Shown: positions 1 through 9,575 of the stretch, piece after piece | Layout of the letters: each line of letters starts with the position of its first letter | How positions within the stretch are numbered: position 1 is the first letter of the stretch | NCBI GenBank assembly: GCA_002368175.1 | Contig: AP018172.1 | Location: 4,336,001-4,400,000 of the forward strand | Source: Calothrix sp. NIES-2098 | Lineage (GTDB): Bacteria; Cyanobacteriota; Cyanobacteriia; Cyanobacteriales; Nostocaceae | DNA length: 64,000 nucleotides | Reading direction: 5' to 3' | Made by a program: the position numbers and the translations under genes | The notes under the pieces: generated by a model | The model's database searches: none | Told to the model about the DNA's origin: nothing | Seen by the model: only the letters and a program-made list of their open reading frames with translations

Positions 1-47
1 AAGCTAAGGTTTAATAAAGGCTACCTCTTCAGCTTGTAAGTAATTGC

Positions 48-69
48 AGCCCACAAATGTGGGCTTTTT
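48..69 (+). terminator. Rho-independent terminator of an upstream + strand gene
   Basis: The inverted repeat AGCCCACA / TGTGGGCT is followed at once by a run of T on the + strand. On the minus strand the stem is not followed by T, so it does not serve the minus-strand acetyltransferase next to it. It probably ends a gene that lies before the window. Confidence 0.7.
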
Positions 70-88
70 ACTTTATGTTTTCATTCCT

Positions 89-619
89 CTAATGCAACAC
101 ATATAAAGAATCATTAGGTTGCCATTCTGCACGGGGGAGAGTGTAGTAAACTACATCGTGGCTGTAATAACGGGTATGTTTTTGGTATTTCATACCGACT
201 TTTTCAATTACCCGCACTGAAGCAATGTTTTCTGGATGAGCGATCGCTACTATTTGCTCTAATTTCGCTTCCCAAAAACCGTATTTTAACGTCGCTTGCG
301 CCGCTTCCGTTGCCAGCCCCATGTTCCAATAAGACTTGTCAAATACATAACCTAGTTCCACCTCTGGGGTATCTGCCAAAAAACCGAGTCCGCAACGACC
401 AATCATCTTACCCGTTGCTTTGTCTACTACAGCCCACATCCCTAAGTTGTGTTCTTGCCATTGCCGAATATGATTGCATAAGCTGTTCTGCGTCTGTTCT
501 GCTGTTCTTGGCGATAGATACTTCATGATTTCTGTATCAGTGTAGATGCGCAACAGGTCATCGAAATCATCTAGCGTGAAGTGCCTCAATCGCAGTCGCA
601 AAGTTTCTATCTCAGGCAT
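89..619 (-). CDS. GNAT family N-acetyltransferase (RimJ/RimL-like)
   Basis: Predicted cytoplasmic acetyl-CoA-dependent N-acetyltransferase of about 176 residues. The start ETLRLRLRHFTLDD is the usual opening of RimJ/RimL-type GNAT proteins. The mid-protein segment ending in GYVFDKSYWNMGLATEA matches the acetyl-CoA-binding strand and loop, and NIASVRVIEKVGM is the usual C-terminal GNAT motif. I place the start at the internal ATG (MPEIETL); a longer form would need a TTG seven codons upstream. The substrate (ribosomal protein, amino acid or small amine) cannot be read from the sequence. It stands alone, divergent from the methyltransferase gene that follows. Confidence 0.85.
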   Translation of the reverse strand: MPEIETLRLRLRHFTLDDFDDLLRIYTDTEIMKYLSPRTAEQTQNSLCNHIRQWQEHNLGMWAVVDKATGKMIGRCGLGFLADTPEVELGYVFDKSYWNMGLATEAAQATLKYGFWEAKLEQIVAIAHPENIASVRVIEKVGMKYQKHTRYYSHDVVYYTLPRAEWQPNDSLYVLH

Positions 620-842
620 GGTGTCAACAACAAAAATCAATATGATGCTCTAACTATGAGCGCTTCCCCATTCTTCCAAGCATATTACATACAATTTTGT
701 CGATCTGAAAATCATTGACAGTTATTTTTGCCTTTCGCACTTGCCGATGCGTTTGGATTAATTTTAGTGCGTTAAAACTACTTCTGAGGCTTTGTCTACA
801 CTATAACTTGACTAAAGCCTTGAAAAACTAGTACAGCATCGC

Positions 843-1562
843 ATGTCTAAAAAGCCTTCCCAAACTCCATACACCACCTCTAGCCATCACTCAGACAAAT
901 GGCAGGAAAGAATCGCTCAAGTTGCGTATCGCTTTAACCGCCAGTATCAAAATCAACCGTTTGATTTACCGACAGAAGTGCAGGAAATGCCAATATTTCG
1001 AGATTGGATTACTGGCACGTTACCAGGAAGAATTGCTTCTTGCTTCTGGGAAATTGCTAAACCGCAAAAGAATCAGCACTGTTTAGACATTGGTTGCGGT
1101 GTCAGCTTTTTGATTTATCCTTGGCGCGATTGGCAAGCATACTTTTACGGTCAAGAAATTAGCATTGTAGCCAGAGATACGCTGAATTCCCGTGGTTCCC
1201 AGTTAAACTCCAAGCTGTTTAAAGGTGTGGAGTTAGGCCCGGCTCATCATTTAAACTATGCCGCAGATCGGTTTGATTTAGCGATCGCCACAGGATTTAG
1301 CTGCTATTTTCCTTTGGAATATTGGAGTGCTGTCTTGCTGGAAGTCAAGCGGGTATTAAAATATGGCGGACAGTTTGTATTTGACATCCTCAATCCCGAA
1401 CAGCCTCTAGCAGAAGATTGGGCTGTTCTGGAAACTTATTTAGGCGCAGAAGTATTTCTTGAGTCTATAGCTGAGTGGGAAAAAACAATTAAAGCTGCTG
1501 GGGCTAAAATTATCACCCGGCAATCAGGGGAATTATTTAATTTATACAAGGTGCAGTTTTGA
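843..1562 (+). CDS. Class I SAM-dependent methyltransferase
   Basis: 239 residues, predicted cytoplasmic. Around residue 80 the segment CLDIGCGVSFLIYPW is motif I of class I methyltransferases, the SAM-binding glycine loop. FDLAIATGFSCYFPLEYW fits motif II, and LLEVKRVLKYGGQFVFDILNP fits the post-II/III region, with the LKxGGxFVFD pattern of small-molecule methyltransferases. The N-terminal 50 residues are polar and not diagnostic. Substrate is unknown. It sits alone between a divergent acetyltransferase and a co-directional ABC transporter about 190 bases downstream, with no sign of tight coupling to either. Confidence 0.8.
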   Translation: MSKKPSQTPYTTSSHHSDKWQERIAQVAYRFNRQYQNQPFDLPTEVQEMPIFRDWITGTLPGRIASCFWEIAKPQKNQHCLDIGCGVSFLIYPWRDWQAYFYGQEISIVARDTLNSRGSQLNSKLFKGVELGPAHHLNYAADRFDLAIATGFSCYFPLEYWSAVLLEVKRVLKYGGQFVFDILNPEQPLAEDWAVLETYLGAEVFLESIAEWEKTIKAAGAKIITRQSGELFNLYKVQF

Positions 1563-1756
1563 AACTGAGGATAATTAACCAAAGCATAGCTGCGACAATA
1601 TTTTTGAGAATGGAAGAAAATTCTCTTTAATAGCTGTTAGTCAAGGTAATCTGGAAAATTACTGCGATCGCTCAATCGGCAACCACAAATACAACAATAG
1701 AAACCCCCCAAATGGTGTAGCGAACTGTGTAGGTAGTTCATTATAATGCTCTTACT

Positions 1757-3637
1757 ATGAGCACCTACCCATCCCTCAAAAAATCTTACACACAATACCG
1801 TCGGCGTGACAATGACTGGCGGTTATTTTTGCGCTTAGTACCTTACGCCCGTCGTAGTGGAAAACTGCTATTGCTGTCAATGTCCTTACTCGTACCGATC
1901 GCTTTAGCTAATGCTGTACAACCACTATTAATTGGGCAGGCTATATCGCTCATCCGCAAAGAACCCAGCGTTTATGAGTTTCTCAGGAATCGTCCTTTGA
2001 TGCAAGGGCTAAATATCATCGAAGGATTGTTACTGATCGCTATTACTATCAGACTGATATTTACAGGTTTTCAAGGTTATCTCGTACAGAAGCTAGGACA
2101 ACAAATCACTGCGGTGATTCGTGAGGATTTATTTCATCATGTAACATCTTTATCTGTACGTTTTTTCGATCGGACACCTGTTGGTAAATTAATTACCAGA
2201 CTCACCAGCGATGTCGAAGCTTTAGGAGATGTATTTTCTACTGGGGCAATCGGCATTGTATCCGATTTGTTTTCTATGCTGGTGATTATCGGTTTGATGT
2301 TCTCTCTGCAATGGGAACTTGCATCTTTGTTGTTGGTGATGCTGTTACCCATCAGCTTGGTAGTTGTGTACTTGCAAAAAGAGTATCGCCAAGCGAATTA
2401 CAAAGCACGAGAAGAACTTTCAACGCTGAACTCCCAACTGCAAGAAAATATCGTTGGAATTAACGTAGTGCAATTGTTCCGGCGAGAGAAGTTTAATAGT
2501 GAATTGTTCCGCAATACCAACAAGCGTTACAAACAGCAAATCGATAAAACCATCTTTTACGATTCAGCAGTTTCCGCCATTTTAGAGTGGATTAGCTTAG
2601 TTGCGATCGCATCTGTGTTAGTTCTAGGCGGTTGGTTGCTGCTGGGTAAAAGTATTACTTTTGGGATTTTATCGGCATTTGTTTTATATGCCCAACAGTT
2701 ATTCGATCCTTTGCGGAATTTTGCAGAAAAATTCACGGTGATTCAAGCAGGTTTCACTGCTATTGAACGAGTCACCAACATTTTAGATGAACCGATAGAA
2801 ATCCGCGATCGCTATAATTCTCGCATCTCCATTTATGATGCTAAATTCGGCTATATAGACGAGGTTGTTGCTAATTTAGAATCTCCAGAACCTAACACTT
2901 TACCTCAATTAGGAGAAATCCGTTTTGAGCATGTCTGGTTTGCTTACAAAGACGATGATTATGTAATCAAAGATTTAGATTTCACTATTCATCCAGGCGA
3001 AAAAGTAGCATTAGTTGGGCCTACAGGTGCAGGTAAAAGTTCCATCATTCGGCTGTTGTGTCGCCTCTACGAACCCACCCAAGGACGCATTCTCGTTGAT
3101 GGTATAGATATTCGGGACTTACCACAAGCAGAATTACGGCGTTATTTGGCAGTAATTTTACAAGAAGGCTTTTTATTTGCAGGGGATGTTAAAAGTAATA
3201 TCTCCTTAGGAGACAAATATACTTTTGCAGAAATTCAACAAGCAGCACAACAAACTAATATCGATCGGTTTATTGAACTATTACCTCAAGGTTATGACAC
3301 TCAATTGCGAGAAAGAGGTACAAATATTTCTAGCGGACAAAAGCAACTTTTAGCCTTTGCACGGGCTGCTATTCGCAATCCCCAAATTTTGGTCTTGGAT
3401 GAAGCTACAGCTAGCTTAGATGTAGGCACAGAAGCTTTAATTCAAGAAGCATTAAACCAGCTTTTGATAGGACGTACTGCAATTATTATTGCTCACCGTT
3501 TATCGACAATTCGTAATGTCAATCGCATTTTTGTCTTAAAGCGAGGCGAACTGATAGAACAAGGAAGTCATGAAGAATTACTCCAACAAGGAGGAATGTA
3601 TGCGACGTTGCATAACTTACAAATGTTAGGAACTTAA
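1757..3637 (+). CDS. ABC transporter, fused permease/ATPase (exporter type)
   Basis: 626 residues, a half-size ABC exporter that should act as a dimer in a membrane. The first 330 residues form an ABC transporter transmembrane domain with several hydrophobic helices. The ATPase domain follows, with Walker A GPTGAGKSS near residue 425, signature SSGQKQLLAFARA, Walker B ILVLDEATASLD and the switch histidine in AHRLSTI. The arrangement matches the MdlB/MsbA-like multidrug and lipid exporter family. The substrate cannot be read from the sequence. The gene is followed by an inverted repeat at 3675-3704 that separates it from a convergent gene. Confidence 0.93.
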   Translation: MSTYPSLKKSYTQYRRRDNDWRLFLRLVPYARRSGKLLLLSMSLLVPIALANAVQPLLIGQAISLIRKEPSVYEFLRNRPLMQGLNIIEGLLLIAITIRLIFTGFQGYLVQKLGQQITAVIREDLFHHVTSLSVRFFDRTPVGKLITRLTSDVEALGDVFSTGAIGIVSDLFSMLVIIGLMFSLQWELASLLLVMLLPISLVVVYLQKEYRQANYKAREELSTLNSQLQENIVGINVVQLFRREKFNSELFRNTNKRYKQQIDKTIFYDSAVSAILEWISLVAIASVLVLGGWLLLGKSITFGILSAFVLYAQQLFDPLRNFAEKFTVIQAGFTAIERVTNILDEPIEIRDRYNSRISIYDAKFGYIDEVVANLESPEPNTLPQLGEIRFEHVWFAYKDDDYVIKDLDFTIHPGEKVALVGPTGAGKSSIIRLLCRLYEPTQGRILVDGIDIRDLPQAELRRYLAVILQEGFLFAGDVKSNISLGDKYTFAEIQQAAQQTNIDRFIELLPQGYDTQLRERGTNISSGQKQLLAFARAAIRNPQILVLDEATASLDVGTEALIQEALNQLLIGRTAIIIAHRLSTIRNVNRIFVLKRGELIEQGSHEELLQQGGMYATLHNLQMLGT

Positions 3638-3674
3638 ATAACTTTCAATGTATCAACAAAGCTTAAATTTTACT

Positions 3675-3704
3675 ATGGTGCGTTATGCATAAATAATGCA
3701 CCAT
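3675..3704. repeat. Inverted repeat between convergent genes, possible terminator
   Basis: ATGGTGCGTTA and TAATGCACCAT form an 11-pair stem (one G-U) with an 8-base loop. It lies between the stop of the ABC transporter and the stop of the convergent sucrase/ferredoxin-like gene. There is no strong T tract on either strand. The TGCGTTA/TAATGCA core resembles a palindromic repeat common in Nostocales spacers, so it may be a repeat that doubles as a transcription stop. Confidence 0.5.
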
Positions 3705-3717
3705 GATATTTCCTTAA

Positions 3718-4695
3718 TTAAGCACTCAAAGATGCAAATTTTTTAGCTTCCAGCCAGAGACTAGCTACAGTATATTTAACAACTGCTGAAGCTTGTTTTG
3801 CATCGCAAGAACTTCTAATCTCTAAGGTTTTAGTTTCATCTTTGACTAATTTAGCTTGGCAAGTATACAGCGCACCTGTAGTTTTTTCAAAAGTTAGTTC
3901 AGCTAGCACTGTATTATTATCTAAGCTTTGTTCTAGAATTTTACTTGCTACTTTGTAATTAAACCAATCCCATCCATAGTGAAGGATTAATTCCTTTTCT
4001 AAAATCTGAAGAGGAACTGGCAAAATACCCCAGCCTCTATAGACTTTATTTAAGCACTGACTATCTCCACTACGGGTCAAAATCGATTTGAATGAATCTT
4101 GGTCAAGAATGCCATAATATCTTCCTTCTGGTAAATCTATCATTGTTGGTGCAAATCGATGTCCGCCAAAATGACTTGATTTCCAAATCCGAACATTTTC
4201 TAACTCTAAATGAGAAATTGTATTTTGAGCATGGAAATAAAAAGGATTACCATGTCTAGCACAGCATTTATCATGGCTGCCGTGGGTACATACTAAAATA
4301 TCTCTAGTAATACTTGTTTCTTTTTCATACTCAGAAATACTACCCCGTAAGAATTTTTTGACAACCGCAGCGACATTTTCAATATTTGGTAGCTGAAATT
4401 CGTACTTCAAGTATCCCTGAGTTAATCCCTTTTGTTTTTGATAAATTAAAAGGGTTGTTAGCTCTACTTTATGAGTTAAATCGTTAGCAATTAATAGAAA
4501 TCTTATTGGTAGTTTAGCGCGTTTTACTTCCTCAACCAAAAGCTTGAGATTATTAGGTACCCATTTGGAATTAAAGGCTTCTGATGTCCAAGGAGTAGGA
4601 CACTCAACTAAAATGTAAGTTTCGTAATTGGTGGCGCTACCAATAACATCTTCTCCTATTTGTTTTGAGTAATCGGAACAAAAAAAGGTATTCAT
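3718..4695 (-). CDS. Sucrase/ferredoxin-like family protein (thioredoxin-fold 2Fe-2S type)
   Basis: 325 residues. The segment VCTHGSHDKCCARHGNPFYFHA near residue 140 and SSHFGGHRFAPTMIDLPEGRYYG near residue 185 are the two hallmark motifs of the Suc_Fer-like family. In that family the cysteines and the HxGGH segment are thought to hold an iron-sulfur cluster in a thioredoxin-like fold. The cluster assignment is family knowledge; the sequence shows only the conserved Cys and His residues. The biological role in cyanobacteria is not established. It is convergent with the ABC transporter and co-directional with the next minus-strand hypothetical gene. Confidence 0.85.
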   Translation of the reverse strand: MNTFFCSDYSKQIGEDVIGSATNYETYILVECPTPWTSEAFNSKWVPNNLKLLVEEVKRAKLPIRFLLIANDLTHKVELTTLLIYQKQKGLTQGYLKYEFQLPNIENVAAVVKKFLRGSISEYEKETSITRDILVCTHGSHDKCCARHGNPFYFHAQNTISHLELENVRIWKSSHFGGHRFAPTMIDLPEGRYYGILDQDSFKSILTRSGDSQCLNKVYRGWGILPVPLQILEKELILHYGWDWFNYKVASKILEQSLDNNTVLAELTFEKTTGALYTCQAKLVKDETKTLEIRSSCDAKQASAVVKYTVASLWLEAKKFASLSA

Positions 4696-4816
4696 TTAGC
4701 TGTTCTCATTCTTAAATTTTATGGACAAGTTTATAAAAAACTAAAATTGTGTTTGTGGCTACAATCGTCTCTAATAAATGCAACAAGAAGAAACAATCAG
4801 CATTTCTTGCCATTAA

Positions 4817-5365
4817 CTAGGTAGCCACTTTATAACATTCATTTTTATTAAACCTATTTCCGGTTAATAAAATCTCCACAATATCGGTAGGGAAATGTCG
4901 TAAAACTGCTTCCGTACTCCTAAAGTGAATTTTGTATCTCTTATAGTTCGACAGTTTATTAACTGTCAATTGCTGAAGATAGTCTTGCGTACTCTGCCTT
5001 GAAGAGCCATAGTTACACTGTGTTAACTTCACCTTACTTAATCTATTGAGGTAACGGAAATTACACTTAAAAATTTGACTAAAATTATAGTAATTATTTA
5101 AATTTTGAATGAAATCATCCATATAGCCATTTACAGCCTCTGTCTCTACATCTGTAGACAGACTTTTACTGCGATACGACTTTGCTGAGGAACTTGACTG
5201 CTTAACCAAGTACTTGAAGCAATTAATCCCGTTTTGCCAATTTACTTTGATTGCTTGATGTTGCTCTGTAATACATTGCCAAACTGCTATAAGTAAGCAA
5301 TTAAGTTTGAGGTATTTTTGATCGCTACTCGCTCTTGTTAAAAGCATATTGCAAATTATTCTCAA
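4817..5365 (-). CDS. Hypothetical protein, 182 residues
   Basis: I recognise no family. The protein is rich in Asn, Ser, Tyr and Lys, with six cysteines scattered over its length and no clear membrane helix. It ends about 120 bases upstream of the sucrase/ferredoxin-like gene on the same strand. A possible internal start is MLLTRASS, six codons in. Its length makes it more likely real than chance in this AT-rich DNA, but the composition is not strongly protein-like, so it could be a decayed gene. Confidence 0.45.
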   Translation of the reverse strand: MRIICNMLLTRASSDQKYLKLNCLLIAVWQCITEQHQAIKVNWQNGINCFKYLVKQSSSSAKSYRSKSLSTDVETEAVNGYMDDFIQNLNNYYNFSQIFKCNFRYLNRLSKVKLTQCNYGSSRQSTQDYLQQLTVNKLSNYKRYKIHFRSTEAVLRHFPTDIVEILLTGNRFNKNECYKVAT

Positions 5366-6029
5366 TTAACTTAGAAAAAAATAAAATTTTAGTCAAAATT
5401 TAGGATACTCCGTTCTCTCCCCTTTACTGATTAAAAGCAAGGCGATCGGAATAACCAGTAAATCTTAGTTAATAAATATTTAAACTTGAGTAGCAGGATA
5501 GTATTTTTCAAAAAATACGGCAATTTTCCTAGCTCTACTCAATTTTTAGTTTTGGTATCTACTATTTTATAGGTTTAATCTCCTGAATTTGACATCAGGC
5601 TTTTTTTAGATACCTGCTTTGACTGTAACTGAAGTCAATAAGAAATGCAAGCATTTGATAATCTTTATAAATTTTACTAAAAATTCTAGCGTGATGAATG
5701 CTAGTTAAATAAAGGTTAACAACAAGCTAACGGTTAAGGATGCTGCCTAAGATAGATATTGCTATTTTCTATCCAAATAATAATTTTTCTCAATAGTTAA
5801 AAGTTATTGCAGATAGTCGCAAGTGACTAGTCATACAAAAAAATCTGCGGAGATTTTGCCAAAATCAGTCCTGGTTGGCAAATCGCAGTTTCAATCAAAG
5901 GTAATCTGAAAAAAGAAGAAGAGTTCTTTTGCGTTGACGACTACGCGCACTCAGGCGAAGCCTAACAAATCGAGAGGAGAATTTTCGCATAAATCCACTC
6001 ATCCACAATCTCAAATCTAAACTATTGAT
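5366..6029. other. Gene-free spacer upstream of the BlaI-type repressor gene
   Basis: About 660 bases, AT-rich, between a leftward hypothetical gene and the rightward blaI-like gene. I see no ORF with protein-like composition, no RNA gene and no strong hairpin. Near 5935-5970 there is a short stretch (gacgactacgcgcactcagg) that resembles fragments of the dispersed palindromic repeats of filamentous cyanobacteria. The promoter of the repressor-protease pair should lie here, but I cannot place it. Confidence 0.4.
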
Positions 6030-6449
6030 ATGGCTCCTTTACCCGACTACCGTCCTAAACAACTGTCCGTAGGCCCCCTAGAAGCAGAAATTTTGCAGAT
6101 CGTCTGGGAACTGGGTTCAGCTACAGTGAAGGATGTACACGATCGCATTCTGTCTGATCCAAACCGGGAGTTAGCTTATACCTCTGTCACCACCGTTTTG
6201 CGCCGCCTGACTGATAAAGGTTGGCTAGTCTGTGACAAGAAAGGGAAAGCATTTTATTGGCGACCATTGCTGACAAAGCAGCAAGCAGAAGTAATTAAAG
6301 CTCACGAGCAATTGCAGCGATTTTTGGCGGTGAGCAATCCGGATGTGGTCGCTGCTTTCGCTGATAGTCTCGATGAAACCGCTAGCCAACAAATTGAAGC
6401 GATCGCCAAACGCATTCAAGCTGCACGTCAAGCCAGGGAGGGGAAATAA
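6030..6449 (+). CDS. BlaI/MecI/CopY family transcriptional repressor
   Basis: 139 residues. The segment LGPLEAEILQIVWELG-type opening, VKDVHDRI and LAYTSVTTVLRRLTDKGWL form the winged helix of the BlaI/MecI family, and a C-terminal helix should give dimerisation. In known systems this repressor is cleaved when a partner membrane protease senses a signal. That partner is the next gene, whose ATG overlaps this stop codon by one base (TAATG), so the two are translationally coupled. No beta-lactamase gene is nearby, so the regulon is unknown. Confidence 0.92.
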   Translation: MAPLPDYRPKQLSVGPLEAEILQIVWELGSATVKDVHDRILSDPNRELAYTSVTTVLRRLTDKGWLVCDKKGKAFYWRPLLTKQQAEVIKAHEQLQRFLAVSNPDVVAAFADSLDETASQQIEAIAKRIQAARQAREGK

Positions 6450-7291
6450 TGCATTTAATGATGATTTTGGCTGCTTTAGCAGTTGCTTGGTGGTTAAGAT
6501 CCACTTGGGTTGGCTCTGAAGGAAATTGGAGTCTCAGGTGGCGGCGATCGCTATTTTTATTTATTTTTCCTCCCTTGCTGCTATTTATGACTGCGATCGC
6601 TGTACTGTGCATGGGCCCCCAAGGAAAAATGGGAGGAATGTATACAGGTTGGGGTAGCTATCTACTAGCTTTGATATATTTAGGATTTTTTAGCATTTTA
6701 TGCATTAAACACGCCTTTCAAGGCTGGCAGTCTGTAGAATCTGCCCGTAACTGTCCCTTAGTAAATTTTGGTGACAGACAAATCCGGCTGCTCAACACAG
6801 GCGCACTTTTCGCTGGTCAAATCGGTTTTTGGCACCCCGAACTAGTAGTCAGCCAAGGATTACTGCAAACTCTCTCCAGCGAACATTTAGAAAGTGTCTT
6901 GGCACACGAGCAAGGTCATTATCATTACCGAGACACATTTTGGTTTTTTTGGCTGGGTTGGGTGCGTTCTTGTACCGCGTGGTTGCCTAACACAGACTCT
7001 TTGTGGGAAGAATTATTAGTGTTGCGCGAACTACGGGCTGATGGTTATGCTGCATCGCAAGTAGACCCCTTACTACTAGCAGAATCGCTGCTTTTGGTGG
7101 TTAGTAATACCTCTGTATTGTCAGAAGTTTGTTGTGCTGCCTTAGGTTCGCCAGCAACAGGCGATCGCTTAGAGCAGCGAATCGAAGCTCTGTTAGCGCC
7201 CCCAGAACCAATCCCTACAACTCCATTACATTCTTGGCATAGCTTTCTGCTAGCATTTTTACCGTTAGTAACGGTACTATTCCATACTTGA
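6449..7291 (+). CDS. M56-family (BlaR1-like) membrane metalloprotease
   Basis: 280 residues. Hydrophobic helices lie near residues 1-17, 33-55 and 68-85, with another at the C-terminus. The zinc motif HEQGH is at residues 153-157, inside VLAHEQGHYHYRDT, and an ELRAD segment near residue 193 probably supplies the third ligand. This is the M56/BlaR1 pattern without the penicillin-binding sensor domain, so it is a short form. Coupled to the BlaI-type repressor upstream, it is probably the signal-dependent protease that inactivates it. The activating signal is not visible. Confidence 0.88.
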   Translation: MHLMMILAALAVAWWLRSTWVGSEGNWSLRWRRSLFLFIFPPLLLFMTAIAVLCMGPQGKMGGMYTGWGSYLLALIYLGFFSILCIKHAFQGWQSVESARNCPLVNFGDRQIRLLNTGALFAGQIGFWHPELVVSQGLLQTLSSEHLESVLAHEQGHYHYRDTFWFFWLGWVRSCTAWLPNTDSLWEELLVLRELRADGYAASQVDPLLLAESLLLVVSNTSVLSEVCCAALGSPATGDRLEQRIEALLAPPEPIPTTPLHSWHSFLLAFLPLVTVLFHT

Positions 7292-7409
7292 CTAATTGCA
7301 GTTTAGGAGAAAGTTTTCTAGCTCTCCAGAGCTTTCAGCCCAACATTCACCCTCGGTAACGAGCAAAGCCTGCGGAAGCAGGCTTTCAAATAGTAATTTT
7401 GGGTTGAAA

Positions 7410-7844
7410 TTACTGTTTGAGGGCGTATTCCCGAAACCTTTCTAAATCGGCTTGAATTGTTGACTCCACAACTCTTCCCAAAAACAAGTTATCCATGATT
7501 TTGCCCAAAAAACCAGGGATAGCGTAGGAAATAGTCATTTTGACAATACTACTACCGTGGCGATCGTAAAAGCGAATCGCGCCTTGATTGGGCAAACCAT
7601 CAATCGATTGCCATTGGATAATCTGATTGGGTATAACTTTGAGAATCCGGGATTTCCAGGTAAAGTCCAGACCGCCAGTACTCAGCTTCCAAATAGATAT
7701 ATCTGGATCGTCAGGCGATATTTTCACAGAATCAATCCACTTCATCCATTTAGGCATTTGCTCCAAATCAGACCAGAGACTCCAGACTAAATCAATAGGA
7801 GCCTCAACTTCGACCTGTACACTATGCTCTAGCCAGTCTGACAT
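7410..7844 (-). CDS. SRPBCC family protein (polyketide cyclase/dehydrase-like)
   Basis: 144 residues. The opening VEVEAPIDLVWSLWSDLEQMPKWMKWIDSV is the typical first strand and helices of the START-like SRPBCC fold, which makes a hydrophobic ligand pocket. WKSRILKVIPNQIIQWQSIDGLPNQGAIRF fits the central strands. Ligand and reaction are unknown. It lies 42 bases downstream of zds on the same strand, so the two probably form an operon. That placement suggests a role connected to carotenoid or lipid handling, which is inference from context only. Confidence 0.85.
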   Translation of the reverse strand: MSDWLEHSVQVEVEAPIDLVWSLWSDLEQMPKWMKWIDSVKISPDDPDISIWKLSTGGLDFTWKSRILKVIPNQIIQWQSIDGLPNQGAIRFYDRHGSSIVKMTISYAIPGFLGKIMDNLFLGRVVESTIQADLERFREYALKQ

Positions 7845-7886
7845 TTTTTTCCTTCCTCTACGTCCTCTCTTGCTGCGTGCGGTTCG

Positions 7887-9326
7887 TTATTGCTTCACAT
7901 TCTCCAAAATCGCTTTTGCCGCACGTCGCCCAGAAATTGTTGCTCCTTCCATGCTATCGATGTAATCTTGCTGAGTATAACTTCCTGCCAAGAAGAAATT
8001 CGGGACTGGTGTTTTTTGATCGGGACGGTAGACATCCATTCCTGGCGCTTCTCGATAAAGAGACTGGGCCAGTTTAACTACGTTGTACCAAGTCATATTC
8101 AACTCTCGTGATGAAGGGAAGAGTTCGTGTACTTGCTGAAGAACGTGCTGGGCGATCGCTTCGTTGCTTTGTTTGATAAACGGATCTCCAGGTGTCAGCA
8201 CTAACTGCAACAATGAACCCTCTCCTGGGCGATAATAATCAGCAGGGCTAGCCAAAGCCAAATCTGCAAAACACGAAAAGTCAGCATCGGCAGTGTAAAG
8301 CAAATTATCTATCCCTGCTGCATGATTTAGCTGCTGGCGTTGTTGTTCATCTTGCAGTTCTGTCACCCAACCATCAAACCTTAACTGTACTGTGGCAACT
8401 GGCACGGCATCTAGCTTGTAAATATTGTCAAATTCTGACCACTTACGCCACTGTTGCGGGAGGATGCGCTGAATTCCTGGCACATCACAGGCAAAGACGT
8501 AGGCATCAGCAGTAATTACCTCTTCTGTATCACCTTGGGCAACCACTATACCTGTAACCTGGGTTTGTTCCCCTTGTTCTTGAAACTGAATTTCCCGCAC
8601 TTGCCGACGGGTATAAACTTGAGTGCCTCTAGCTACCAAATATTCCAATATAGGTTTATGCAAATATTCATGGGGCGAACCTTCCAGCATCCGCAGTATT
8701 GAAGCTTCAGTTCTAACTGCAAAAAACTGAAAGATAGTCAACATACAACGGGCAGAAATGTTTTCGCAATCAATAAATCCTAAGGCGTAAGCGATAGGGT
8801 TCCACATTCGTTTAATGCTACCTTCACTACCGCCGTGACTGCGAAACCAATCGGCAAAGCTGATTTTATCTAAATTGCGAATGGTTTTCATCGCCCCTTC
8901 AAAGTCTACTAAACCCCTAACTATAGGGCTAGTGCCCAAGGCGATCGCATTTTGCAATTTATCTTGTACTGATAGTTGGGAAGTCGTAAAAAATGCCTTT
9001 AAGCCATTAAAAGGCGCACCTGTGAAGAAACGAAAATCTAAAGCACCGGTGCGCCCTCCTTTGTTGATAAAAGTGTGGGTATGTTCTTTAAGGCGTAGAT
9101 TGTCTAACGCCCCCACTTTCCCCATTAAGTCAAATAGTTGATAGTAGCAGCCAAAAAACACGTGCAACCCCATTTCAATATGGTTGCCATCGCCATCTAC
9201 CCAACTACCAACTTTTCCACCAACAAACGGACGGGATTCAAAAATTTGTACTTCACAGCCAGCATCAGCTAAATCTACGGCAGTTGCTAGCCCTGCCAGT
9301 CCCGCACCTACGATTGCAACGCGCAT
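7887..9326 (-). CDS. zds: Zeta-carotene desaturase (CrtQ/Zds type)
   Basis: 479 residues, the usual length. The N-terminus MRVAIVGAGLAGLATAVDL holds the GxGxxG FAD-binding motif, followed by FESRPFVGGKVGSW. Long stretches such as GLHVFFGCYYQLF and NPIAYALGFIDCENISARCM match the cyanobacterial/plant Zds line rather than bacterial CrtI. The C-terminus FFLAGSYTQQDYIDSMEGA is the amine-oxidase FAD motif. The enzyme converts zeta-carotene to lycopene at thylakoid or plasma membranes, with electrons passed to plastoquinone in related systems. It precedes an SRPBCC gene on the same strand. Confidence 0.95.
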   Translation of the reverse strand: MRVAIVGAGLAGLATAVDLADAGCEVQIFESRPFVGGKVGSWVDGDGNHIEMGLHVFFGCYYQLFDLMGKVGALDNLRLKEHTHTFINKGGRTGALDFRFFTGAPFNGLKAFFTTSQLSVQDKLQNAIALGTSPIVRGLVDFEGAMKTIRNLDKISFADWFRSHGGSEGSIKRMWNPIAYALGFIDCENISARCMLTIFQFFAVRTEASILRMLEGSPHEYLHKPILEYLVARGTQVYTRRQVREIQFQEQGEQTQVTGIVVAQGDTEEVITADAYVFACDVPGIQRILPQQWRKWSEFDNIYKLDAVPVATVQLRFDGWVTELQDEQQRQQLNHAAGIDNLLYTADADFSCFADLALASPADYYRPGEGSLLQLVLTPGDPFIKQSNEAIAQHVLQQVHELFPSSRELNMTWYNVVKLAQSLYREAPGMDVYRPDQKTPVPNFFLAGSYTQQDYIDSMEGATISGRRAAKAILENVKQ

Positions 9327-9575
9327 TCCGTCGTTCCTTTTCAGTTTCTTTACAGATTGTAACTGTCTTGGTGTCGGAATTTGCTACTCATGTTCAGTCG
9401 ATTCTTACTATGGAGGCATAAGAGTGTTTTATTACATATTTTTATCTCCCAAGAGTTTTGAGTAACGAGTAATACCCGATCGAATAGCTCAAGTTTTGGG
9501 AATGAGTAACTCAGCACTTACTTGGTAACAACTGAATTCAAACAAGTATTTAAAGTATTGTTGGCAAACACCTTC

